This document shows, piece by piece, positions 27,241 through 34,559 of a DNA stretch of 64,000 bases. The DNA comes from an uncultured Enterocloster sp. (GTDB lineage: Bacteria > Bacillota > Clostridia > Lachnospirales > Lachnospiraceae). The stretch covers positions 62,001 through 126,000 of the forward strand of contig CALWRY010000001.1 in the NCBI GenBank assembly GCA_944384065.1. Reading direction: 5' to 3'. The notes beneath the pieces are model-generated. The model saw only the letters and a program-made list of their open reading frames with translations, was not told the origin of the DNA and searched no databases. The translations under genes and the position numbers were made by a program. How positions within the stretch are numbered: position 1 is the stretch's first letter; each line of letters opens with the position of its first letter.

Positions 27241-27257
27241 CCGGCCGCGGCGGCCGG
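27241..27257 (-). repeat. GC-rich hairpin in the hisS leader
   Basis: Perfect 7-bp inverted repeat CCGGCCG/CGGCCGG with a 3-base loop, about six bases after the predicted transcript start and about 30 bases before the hisS start codon. It has no U-run, so it is not a terminator; it may affect mRNA stability or translation. Confidence 0.5.
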
Positions 27258-27270
27258 ACTGTTACCATTT

Positions 27271-27298
27271 ATTTTAAATGACTTTTCGTATTTTGCAA
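27271..27298 (-). promoter_or_regulatory. hisS-aspS promoter
   Basis: Minus strand: -35 TTGCAA (27293-27298), 16-base spacer, -10 TAAAAT (27271-27276). It lies in the gap between the MmcQ-like gene and hisS. Confidence 0.6.
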
Positions 27299-27320
27299 GT
27301 GGTTTGGGGAAATTTGTGGT

Positions 27321-27686
27321 TTATACCCGCCGCCTGAACGGCTGCGTCAACTCGTAGCTCAAATCAATCAGCTTCTCAATCTCCACATCCGGCACGCTGC
27401 CGTCCAGGCGGATGGTGAGCCATTTTTCCTTATTCATATGGTACGCCGGGTGAAAGCCCTCCTGCGCCCGCAGGGATCCGGCCAGTATGGGATCACACTT
27501 CACATTGAGAATCTCCACCATGCCTTCGCCGGGAAGGCCCAGCTTGCTGCGCCCCACCTCCATCACAAGCCCGTACCACTTGCGGCTGGCCTGGTGGCGC
27601 AGGACGGCGTTGGTATCAAGCCAGGGGTAGTCCGGCTCCGTGCCGTATGCTGTTTTTACATAATCAAATACGTTTTGACGATTCAT
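27321..27686 (-). CDS. MmcQ/YjbR-family protein
   Basis: A 121-residue protein of the MmcQ/YjbR family (CyaY-like fold), described as putative DNA-binding in annotation but of unknown function. Typical features are the N-terminal RQNVFDYVKTAYGTEPDYPW, the central KLGLPGEGMVEILNVKCDP and the C-terminal KEKWLTIRLDGSVPDVEIEKLIDLSYELT. The start at 27686 is chosen because GGAAAGG precedes it, while the ATG at 27710 has no ribosome site. It follows the large helical protein gene by 28 bases and may be the last gene of the AAA/subtilase transcript. Confidence 0.8.
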   Translation of the reverse strand: MNRQNVFDYVKTAYGTEPDYPWLDTNAVLRHQASRKWYGLVMEVGRSKLGLPGEGMVEILNVKCDPILAGSLRAQEGFHPAYHMNKEKWLTIRLDGSVPDVEIEKLIDLSYELTQPFRRRV

Positions 27687-27714
27687 ATTTACTTTTGACC
27701 TTTCCATCATTCAT

Positions 27715-29247
27715 CTAATGATACGGTCCTATCGCTGCGTTTACCCTCTGAATATCCGACATCTTCCGCCTCTTCGCGCTGGCGTAGAGCTTTTTAAACT
27801 GCTCCTCGTCCCGGTCCTCCCTGGCCTGCAAAAGCAGGCAGATAAAGCAGTCTGTCAGATCCTCCTTGCACTTTTCGAGGCCAAGTCTGGCCACCCGGCA
27901 GGCCTCCTCCTTCTGCCCGTTCTCCCGGTAATACGCAATCAATGCGGTGTATTCCTTGCTTTTCCTTCCCAGATTTTCTTCCAGATAGGAGACATATTTA
28001 TCATCCCGGCCATACTGGTGATATAGATAGGCCGCCTTTTCCCTGTAATTCCCATAATGCGCGTGTTCCAATATACCGGCCCGCGCCAGGTGTTCTTCCT
28101 TGCTGGTACACAGCTTTTCCGTCAGTTCTTCCATGCAGTCGTCACAGCCGTACCGGTGAAAATAACCATTAGAAACGATATCTTCAATGACACTCCGGCG
28201 AATCTCCCATTGCTCCGCCTCCAGCTGGTTTGAGGCAAGCAGCGCCTCGCAGATGCTGCGAATTTCCTCCTGCTCCGGCTGGTCGTCAATATAGCGCTCG
28301 TAGCTCAGCCATTTGGCCAGGTTTTGGATTTCCTTCCAGGATTCTTCCAGCTTGGATGCCGCCGCGGGCTGTAGATTTTCAGGCCTTGCGGGTGTCCGCA
28401 TGCATTTCACTTCGATATCGGAGAGGATTTTCTGTCTCGTCTCAGCCGCGTCCTGCAGACAATACCGTTTCTCAAAATTTTCATAGCTTGTCCTGCCAGC
28501 TTCTGTTTTTCCCTTTGAAGCCAAACGCTCCATTTCTGTTCTTAAATCATCGATTTCCTTTTTCAGCATATCGCCCATGCAGGAAAATACTCCCTGTGAA
28601 ATGTCCTCCTCCAGAAGAATTCTGGGTCTCACCTTTTTGCAGGCGGGATGCTCCAGGATATCCAGGAGCTTTCGGGATTTTTCCTGGTCCGCGCTGCCCT
28701 TCAAAAGTCGGGCCCAGGCCCGCAGCCAGTCGCCTGCCGCATCGGCAAGCTCTGTGGCAAATACATTTTCCCCGTCCGCATCTATCAGGGAAAGAACATC
28801 CTCTTGCGCGTCGTCTTCCGATTCCTCTGCTGTCTCCACGGAAAATTTGAGATTCAAAATTTTCTCCAGAATATCCGCTGCCATCCGGCATTCATCCAGC
28901 AAAAGCAGACTGTGGCAGCCGTCAAATACCTTGTCCAAGAACTCTCCTGCGCCGAGCGGATCCTCATACCACGTCTCCCAGTCATCTATGTAACGGCCTT
29001 CGTCATTAAATTCGCAGTAGCGTGTCATGTATTCAAGATAAATATCGCCTGCTTCCACCTTCTGGCAGAAATCTGCTATCTCCTGCGCGGACGGCATTCC
29101 CAGCACTTTCTTCCCGCCAGTCAGGGAATGGAGGAAATCCCCTTGATGCTCCTCTGCTGTCAGCTTCGCCTGGGACAAAATCCATGCGTCCTTTTCGCTT
29201 TCCGTCATTTTCTGCAATTGGTTTGTTACCTGGGTTATAAAATCCAT
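27715..29247 (-). CDS. Large acidic helical protein of unknown function
   Basis: A 510-residue protein that I do not recognise. It is acidic, rich in Glu, Leu and Cys pairs (CDDCMEELTEKLC), and appears all-helical. The second half reads like short helical repeats of the TPR/HAT kind (ARAGILEHAHYGNYREKAAYLYHQYG, YVSYLEENLGRKSKEYTALIAYYRENGQKEEACRVAR). No signal peptide or membrane segment is visible. The start at 29247 has GGAGG eight bases upstream; the longer frame to 29295 lacks this. It lies 51 bases after the subtilase gene on the same strand, so it may be a scaffold or partner for the AAA/subtilase pair; this is inferred from position only. Confidence 0.6.
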   Translation of the reverse strand: MDFITQVTNQLQKMTESEKDAWILSQAKLTAEEHQGDFLHSLTGGKKVLGMPSAQEIADFCQKVEAGDIYLEYMTRYCEFNDEGRYIDDWETWYEDPLGAGEFLDKVFDGCHSLLLLDECRMAADILEKILNLKFSVETAEESEDDAQEDVLSLIDADGENVFATELADAAGDWLRAWARLLKGSADQEKSRKLLDILEHPACKKVRPRILLEEDISQGVFSCMGDMLKKEIDDLRTEMERLASKGKTEAGRTSYENFEKRYCLQDAAETRQKILSDIEVKCMRTPARPENLQPAAASKLEESWKEIQNLAKWLSYERYIDDQPEQEEIRSICEALLASNQLEAEQWEIRRSVIEDIVSNGYFHRYGCDDCMEELTEKLCTSKEEHLARAGILEHAHYGNYREKAAYLYHQYGRDDKYVSYLEENLGRKSKEYTALIAYYRENGQKEEACRVARLGLEKCKEDLTDCFICLLLQAREDRDEEQFKKLYASAKRRKMSDIQRVNAAIGPYH

Positions 29248-29298
29248 CGTTCGTTCCTCCAATTTCAATTCAGTGGGCGCGGGGCCTCCCTGCATTCA

Positions 29299-31542
29299 TC
29301 ACTCCCATTCAACGTCTTCTTCCCCTCGATTATAGATCTCAATACGATTTTCCACATCAATCGGATTCACCAGCCATCCTTTGACCATGCAAAGTTTAAT
29401 AAAGTCATCTATCCGATTCTTACCGTTCATTTCTTTCAATGTAACAACCACACCAAACTGCATGCCCTGTCCTTCTTTTGCTATCAGACGCTCCTTTGCC
29501 TTGATACTCAGTCCCCAGGAGCCGCTTTCATAGGCCTTCCGCGGCCTGGCGCTGTCCTTCCGTTCTTCACTGATATGTTTTATATTATCCCATTTTCGGT
29601 AAAGCCGCCGGGCATCCTCTTCATAAATATTTTGAATTCCCTCATCTGCCTGTTTATTATTGACAATATCTTTAATATCTGCTTTTCCGTTTTTTTCCCT
29701 TACACGGCCAAAATGAATGTCCATCTCTGTATTCGTATAATCGACTCCCTGGCTGCGGCTGCATCGTGGAAAATAGGCCAGTGTGGCTTTTGCAAAAAAT
29801 GGATAGGCGTTCATTTCCTGTGGAACGGGGATATTATATGTATAGGTCTCGTATTCATCAATCGTGCCGCTCATAATAAATCGTATCTCGTCATCTGCTG
29901 AATGGGTAATATCCTCAATCCGTCTGGGAACAATTCCATATCCCATTATAAAATCTTTTGTATCCCTCCGATTCCAAGCCGCCGCAGAATCAATAATCAA
30001 TGCCTTTGCAACCTCCCTGCTCAATCCCACTATATGTATCAAATACGCCATCTTTCTGGTAATCCATGGGGCCGCAAAAGATGTCCCGCAGACCGCCGCC
30101 ATTCCCAAAGGCTCGCAGACGATTATCTTCTCATCTTTATCCCCTCCATAATAGCATAAATCCGGCTTATAAAAAAAGGAAAGCACCGGACCTTTTCTGG
30201 CATAAGAAGCAGGTTTCCCTTGAAAGTCCACGGCATTCACAACTAGAGAATTCAAGGAATCCGCAGGCGCTCCTATCCGAATGCTTTCGGCATTCATTTT
30301 CCCTTTGTTCGTACCTGCCACAATAAAAATCACATCATAATCGCTCTGAATTCTATCTAACTCCGCCCCTTCCGGCGAAATAAAGTTAGGATCAATCTCC
30401 ATAGCAGATCCCAAAGAGAGATTCCATACCTTGATATCTTGATTTTGGCGCACAATGTCTCGAATCATTTTTAAGATGAAAAAAGAACTGAAGCGTCCGG
30501 CTGTTGCCACCCCAAAATGCCTTACCCGAAATCTGCCGCAGTTGTCCTGCAGCTTGGGATTAAAGGATGGCCCATCTACAATAAGCGACGATACTGCTGT
30601 GCCATGAAAAAAATCATCCGAGTTTGTCGGAATATCATCGGAAAGACAATTGTGATAATCCACCCACTTATGAAAATAAACACTCTCGTCAAACAATGTA
30701 TCAATTACTCCTACAACCGGCTCATTTTGCGGATCCGGTATTGTAATCCTGTCATCCGCTGTCTCTGGTTGTGCCTCGCTTGGCGCAAGCTTTGCGAAAT
30801 CGCTCACATGCATGGCGATAAGGTAGGGTGCATTGTTCTGCAGAATTTCTATCTCTCCCGGATCAAGGCGAAGGGTTGTCTCATCAATCATTTTTGCATT
30901 TATCACATCGATACCGAATCGTTTTAAAAGCGCCTCTGTCCTCACTCCCGTCTTATAAATGGTCACTATCGACCGTTCTTTTATTGGTTCTTCCGCTCGG
31001 TCAAGCGCGAACTCCTCAACGAAATATGCATCTGTAATTATCCTCAAAAAAGCCGATTTTTTTAATATCCTGTCATCATAATTTCCTTTATTAATAAGTG
31101 CCGTATCCTTGTCTGTCACTTCCTGCGCGGGAAAGCCCGCTAATACCTGCTCGCATTTTTCTAAGCAGGCGATAGAGCGCCGCAGAGCTTCAAATGATAT
31201 AAAATAGGTAAATACATGCTTTTTCACAGAATCGCCATTTTCATTAAACCCCTCTGCAAATTTAGCTCCCCGAATTGACAAATTCGGGCTCTTTCCTGAT
31301 TCCCCCAAAAGCATGCCGAGTCTGCTGCTCTTGGGGACAATCCTTCTATAATGCACCGTAACCAAAGCGCCGCCGATTATGTTATTCCCATTCCAAAAAA
31401 TCTCAAGACTTTTCAGCTGGCGCTTCAGCTTTTCTATATGCGCTTTCGTCACCTTTGAATTTTTAGGAAGATTTACAGGCCCATAACCACTGGGGTTCTT
31501 TCTGTGGTAAAATTTCCCCTTTAACTGTAAAATATTATTCAT
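29299..31542 (-). CDS. Subtilisin-like (S8) serine peptidase partnered with an AAA ATPase
   Basis: A 747-residue S8-family peptidase without a signal peptide, so probably cytoplasmic. The catalytic residues are all present: Asp281 (VVGVIDTLFDE), His313 (FHGTAVSSLIVDG), oxyanion Asn412 (IVAGTNKG) and Ser488 (CGTSFAAPW). The first 270 residues form a separate domain, possibly regulatory or inhibitory, and the last 180 carry a beta-rich tail. Its start overlaps the end of the AAA ATPase gene by eight bases, so the two are translationally coupled. AAA-ATPase/subtilase pairs occur scattered in bacteria and have been suspected of conflict or quality-control roles; function here is not known. The sequence is visibly AT-richer than hisS-aspS. 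Confidence 0.85.
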   Translation of the reverse strand: MNNILQLKGKFYHRKNPSGYGPVNLPKNSKVTKAHIEKLKRQLKSLEIFWNGNNIIGGALVTVHYRRIVPKSSRLGMLLGESGKSPNLSIRGAKFAEGFNENGDSVKKHVFTYFISFEALRRSIACLEKCEQVLAGFPAQEVTDKDTALINKGNYDDRILKKSAFLRIITDAYFVEEFALDRAEEPIKERSIVTIYKTGVRTEALLKRFGIDVINAKMIDETTLRLDPGEIEILQNNAPYLIAMHVSDFAKLAPSEAQPETADDRITIPDPQNEPVVGVIDTLFDESVYFHKWVDYHNCLSDDIPTNSDDFFHGTAVSSLIVDGPSFNPKLQDNCGRFRVRHFGVATAGRFSSFFILKMIRDIVRQNQDIKVWNLSLGSAMEIDPNFISPEGAELDRIQSDYDVIFIVAGTNKGKMNAESIRIGAPADSLNSLVVNAVDFQGKPASYARKGPVLSFFYKPDLCYYGGDKDEKIIVCEPLGMAAVCGTSFAAPWITRKMAYLIHIVGLSREVAKALIIDSAAAWNRRDTKDFIMGYGIVPRRIEDITHSADDEIRFIMSGTIDEYETYTYNIPVPQEMNAYPFFAKATLAYFPRCSRSQGVDYTNTEMDIHFGRVREKNGKADIKDIVNNKQADEGIQNIYEEDARRLYRKWDNIKHISEERKDSARPRKAYESGSWGLSIKAKERLIAKEGQGMQFGVVVTLKEMNGKNRIDDFIKLCMVKGWLVNPIDVENRIEIYNRGEEDVEWE

Positions 31543-32581
31543 ATCCCATCTCCTTTAATTCCCGTGCAACCGTACTTTTGGGTTTTTTTGTCAGAATTTC
31601 TATCTCCCTCAGAGTAAAATGCTGCTTTTGCAGTTTCTTCAAATCCTCTGCTTTCTCCTGAGTAACCATATAATAAAGCCTTCTCAAATAATCCGTCCCA
31701 TCCTCGGGGTCGCTGAAAGCCACTGCCGTCCTTATCAGATTTTTCAAATCTCCTGGAAATGGAATTGGCTGCAGCAGCGCCATTATTTTTCTAAACAACC
31801 GAATATCCTTATTGGCCAGCCTGAATTTTCGCAAAAAATGATTCAGCAGTTCTTCCGCAACTGTCAGAAGCTCCTCTTGGCTATATCGATTAAAGTCAAT
31901 GGCCGAATCAAAGCGACGAAGTATCGCCTTATCAAAATGGGAAAATAAATTCGTAGTCGCAATCAACACAACCTTGTCATTCATATAATCCAGGCCTTTC
32001 AACATAGCGGAGGCTGCCCGTCCCATCTCCCGCAAGTCATTTTCATTTGTCCGGTCGAGCGCCACCGCATCAATCTCGTCAAAGAGAACCAGCACCCGCT
32101 CCGGGTGAACAAAATGGTTAATTTCCCGAAAAAGCTCCGCAATATTTTTTTGTGTCTGTCCTAGCTTGCTGTCAATTACAGCGGCAAAATCAACCATATA
32201 AATATCTCGTTTTAAAATTCTTGCCAACTGTTTTACCGCTTCTGTCTTTCCCGTTCCCGGCGCTCCCTGGAAAAGAAATTTATTAATACCTGCATTATGA
32301 GCTGCGGCATGAACAATACCAAGCAAATCCTGAGTAATGCAATCTGGAAGCCAAAGGCTGTCTCCGGATGCTTCCAGTTTCTCAAAAAAAGCGGACTCAT
32401 TTTCATTTGTCTGTGGTACAAAGGTATTAGCATCCGAAAGCAATGCCATAATATATTCCGCTAACTGAGAATCACCGGACATGTCAAAATCCTTCGCTAT
32501 CTCATACGCCTCATTTCTAAAACCGGCGTCATTATTTTCCGAATAATATTTTATCAAATTTAAGATATTTTTTTTCTTCAT
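31535..32581 (-). CDS. AAA+ ATPase, partner of the S8 peptidase
   Basis: A 348-residue AAA+ ATPase. Walker A is GAPGTGKT (residues 106-113), Walker B is VLVLFDEIDAVAL, sensor 1 is VVLIATTNLF, and arginine-finger/sensor-2 type residues lie in FDKAILRRFDSAIDF. This makes it a classic-AAA (FtsH/Cdc48-like) module. About 90 N-terminal residues are helical and lack a known domain. The C-terminal 35 residues (FTLREIEILTKKPKSTVARELKEMGYE) look like a helix-turn-helix. It could unfold or present substrates to the peptidase, or gate its activity. First gene of the transcript, with a promoter embedded between two copies of an 11-base repeat. Confidence 0.85.
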   Translation of the reverse strand: MKKKNILNLIKYYSENNDAGFRNEAYEIAKDFDMSGDSQLAEYIMALLSDANTFVPQTNENESAFFEKLEASGDSLWLPDCITQDLLGIVHAAAHNAGINKFLFQGAPGTGKTEAVKQLARILKRDIYMVDFAAVIDSKLGQTQKNIAELFREINHFVHPERVLVLFDEIDAVALDRTNENDLREMGRAASAMLKGLDYMNDKVVLIATTNLFSHFDKAILRRFDSAIDFNRYSQEELLTVAEELLNHFLRKFRLANKDIRLFRKIMALLQPIPFPGDLKNLIRTAVAFSDPEDGTDYLRRLYYMVTQEKAEDLKKLQKQHFTLREIEILTKKPKSTVARELKEMGYE

Positions 32582-32608
32582 GGCGGCTACTCCTCCTCTT
32601 CTCCCTGT

Positions 32609-32647
32609 AGTATAATATATTGGGACATTTTTTTCAATATTGGGACA
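32609..32647 (-). promoter_or_regulatory. AAA/subtilase promoter overlapping a direct-repeat operator
   Basis: Minus strand: -35 TTGAAA (32632-32637), 17-base spacer, -10 TATACT (32609-32614). The 11-mer ATATTGGGACA (plus strand) occurs at 32617-32627 and 32637-32647, exactly 20 bases apart. One copy lies in the spacer and one abuts the -35, so a bound protein would cover the promoter. The ATPase carries a C-terminal HTH-like segment and could be that protein. Confidence 0.65.
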
Positions 32648-32662
32648 AATTTATTTTTAAAG

Positions 32663-32692
32663 TTGCGAGTCAAACCTGCGCTGTGCTATACT
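32663..32692 (+). promoter_or_regulatory. Divergent promoter for the small macro-like protein
   Basis: Plus strand: -35 TTGCGA (32663-32668), 18-base spacer, extended -10 TGCTATACT (hexamer 32687-32692). Confidence 0.55.
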
Positions 32693-32745
32693 ACTATCCA
32701 GAACATTTGCGTTTCATACGCGCAAAAAGAAAGGAGCATCACCCT

Positions 32746-33132
32746 ATGTCCACAATCAAGGCATTAAAAGGCGCGCCGGACAAATCCATCGGCCTCTTTG
32801 CCGAATCCGCCTCCATCACAGAGCTTCCCGATCAGGAGCATATGGACGGACTGGTACAAATTTATCAGAATGCCCTGCAGGAGGCTGATGAAAAGCAGGC
32901 TTCTACCCTGGTTTTCCCGTCCCTGCCCTTGGCGGATCCAGCTTCCCGTATGTTCCAGGTCATCAACACGCTCTATAAAACGATGCGGGATTTTCAGGAT
33001 ACGCATAAGTATCCGGAGGAGATCCGCATTTACTGTGAGGATGATCGGATTCTGAACCTGTACATGGTCGTCTGGAACATGTACTACGCGGCGGACAAGC
33101 CCTCCAGAATGAACGACGGCAGATGGGATTAA
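32746..33132 (+). CDS. Small protein resembling the C-terminal half of a macro domain
   Basis: A 128-residue protein. The stretch LVQIYQNALQEADEKQASTLVFPSLPL followed by SRMFQVINTLYKTMRDFQDTH and IRIYCEDDRILNLYMVVWN has the spacing of the second half of macro domains ('L...Y...L..A...g..siaFP.i......p...A......+.f......i.lv.f'). The N-terminal ADP-ribose-binding Asp and the glycine loop are missing, so ADP-ribose binding is doubtful. The start at 32746 follows AAAGAAAGGAG. It is divergent from the AAA/subtilase operon with 164 bases between, containing promoters for both. It could be a truncated relic or an accessory of that module. The macro assignment is my inference. Confidence 0.5.
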   Translation: MSTIKALKGAPDKSIGLFAESASITELPDQEHMDGLVQIYQNALQEADEKQASTLVFPSLPLADPASRMFQVINTLYKTMRDFQDTHKYPEEIRIYCEDDRILNLYMVVWNMYYAADKPSRMNDGRWD

Positions 33133-33167
33133 CCCGCCTGCCGCCAAAACTGCCATATATGCTTTAT

Positions 33168-33596
33168 CTACGCATTCCCGTGCCATTCCTCGCCCTGGGC
33201 CTTCTTTTGTGTGTAAACCCGGGCATACATCCGGGCTGCCTCCTTAAACATCGCTATGGCAATATTTAAGGCCGTTCGGTTGGCCTCGTCCACCTGCCCG
33301 TCGTCGCTGAGCTCTGCAGCCAGATCCTCTGCCTTCAGATTATAGGCCGTCATAACCGGGCTGTTCACCGCAAGAGAGCAGAGAGCCGCCAGGGCCGCGC
33401 AGATATCAACGCTCACCTCCGGGGCCGCCTCGTATCCCATAACCGTAATGCAATCTCTGTGGGCGTCAAATCCCAGCTTTATCTTTGGATTGCCCTCCTC
33501 ATCCTGCATAACACACACGCCGGGAGCATTCTCCGGCACGCCGTATCCTGTCCGCTCCTGGACAAGGCGGATCATCTTTTTCGCATCCGTCGCCAT
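33168..33596 (-). CDS. Small conserved-looking protein of unknown function
   Basis: A 142-residue soluble protein, not recognised with confidence. The middle (KIKLGFDAHRDCITVMGYEAAPEVSVDICAALAALCSLAVNSP) recalls the layout of IscU/NifU-type scaffold proteins, a beta hairpin followed by helices, but the three conserved cluster-binding Cys are not in place, so I do not assign that function. AAGGAG precedes the ATG by about 11 bases. It runs convergent with the small macro-like gene (35-base gap) and has its own promoter. Confidence 0.55.
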   Translation of the reverse strand: MATDAKKMIRLVQERTGYGVPENAPGVCVMQDEEGNPKIKLGFDAHRDCITVMGYEAAPEVSVDICAALAALCSLAVNSPVMTAYNLKAEDLAAELSDDGQVDEANRTALNIAIAMFKEAARMYARVYTQKKAQGEEWHGNA

Positions 33597-33635
33597 CTTT
33601 TAGTATTCTCCTTTTCCATAAATCCGTTTTCCTCT

Positions 33636-33665
33636 ACTATAGCACAAATGGCGTCCTTTTGGAAA
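33636..33665 (-). promoter_or_regulatory. Promoter for the 142-residue unknown protein
   Basis: Minus strand: extended -10 TGCTATAGT (hexamer 33636-33641) with a weak -35 TTTCCA (33660-33665) at 18 bases. Confidence 0.45.
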
Positions 33666-33696
33666 CAGGAAATATGGTACGCCGCGCCATTTCCTC

Positions 33697-34515
33697 TTAG
33701 GCGCTCTCCACACGCTTCTGCAGCTCCAGCAGATACCTCCTGCGGTATTTCAGCTCCGCATATTTCATAACTCTGCGATAATAGACAGGATTTCCCGCTC
33801 CGCCCAGTATTCCCACCACAGGCAGGCCCTGGATAAATTTCAGGACGACCATATCCGCGGCAAATGCCTCCGCAGTATGCGGGATCTGATCCTTCACCGC
33901 CTCCGCCGTGCCGTTCAAATCCTGCCCGGCTGCTGTCAGAAGATCAACCTCCCGGCTGCACTCCTCCCAGGCGTCCCCCTTCTGCATGGACCCCTCCATA
34001 AGCTTCAGTATAAAATAGCGCTCCCCGTCCGAGGTGTAGTCATACCCGTAGCGCAGAGCAATCTCGTAAATCCCCTTCAGCAGAATACCGACAAACAAGA
34101 CAATATCCGGGAGGCCAATTCCCAGCGCCCCAAGGCCAATCCCCTCCAGGCTGGTGACCGCCATATTGCGGAGGTTTGAGGCACTGGCATCCTTTCGAAT
34201 GCTTTTGAGGGATTTCCGGTCTCCCTTGATTTGGAAGGCAAATGCTCGAATCTCCTGGTCCTCCCGGATGGATTCGCGGTCGTAGGTCCTCTCAATGACT
34301 CCCCCTCCCTTTTCAAAAACAATCTGAAACGCCTTGCAGAAGGCCTTTTTCAGATTGCCGTAAATTTTTTCCGGCACCTTTTCTTCAAGGGCCGTCCGCC
34401 AGCGGGGAACCTCCTGCTTCACTGCTGCCCGGCGCAGAGTATCCTCCTGCCGCTCTGCAAGCTTTAATTCCTTTTCTATGGAGGTTTTATAGCGGTTTTC
34501 CTGCTTTCTTCTCAT
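33697..34515 (-). CDS. EcsC-family protein
   Basis: A 272-residue protein of the EcsC family (PF12787). The hallmark is the glycine-rich amphipathic/hydrophobic region TSLEGIGLGALGIGLPDIVLFVGILLKGIYEIALRYGYD, followed by SDGERYFILKLME and, near the C terminus, QGLPVVGILGGAGNPVYYRRVMKYAELKY. The family is of unknown biochemical role and is probably membrane-associated. The start at 34515 has GGGAG ten bases upstream; the frame continues to 34599 but would overlap the LRR gene. Last gene of a four-gene run with an alarmone-hydrolase-like, an FtsW-like and an LRR protein. Confidence 0.8.
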   Translation of the reverse strand: MRRKQENRYKTSIEKELKLAERQEDTLRRAAVKQEVPRWRTALEEKVPEKIYGNLKKAFCKAFQIVFEKGGGVIERTYDRESIREDQEIRAFAFQIKGDRKSLKSIRKDASASNLRNMAVTSLEGIGLGALGIGLPDIVLFVGILLKGIYEIALRYGYDYTSDGERYFILKLMEGSMQKGDAWEECSREVDLLTAAGQDLNGTAEAVKDQIPHTAEAFAADMVVLKFIQGLPVVGILGGAGNPVYYRRVMKYAELKYRRRYLLELQKRVESA

Positions 34516-34559
34516 GCTCTTGTTCTCCCTTAGCAGACATCGGATAACGGAAAGCGATG

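Noticed and set aside
25816..27320. T-box riboswitch upstream of hisS or aspS
   Set aside because: The leaders are short (about 50 and 130 bases), and no conserved T-box sequence or antiterminator/terminator pair was seen.
33168..33596. IscU/NifU-type scaffold assignment
   Set aside because: Some pattern similarity in the middle, but the conserved cluster-binding cysteines are absent; left as unknown.
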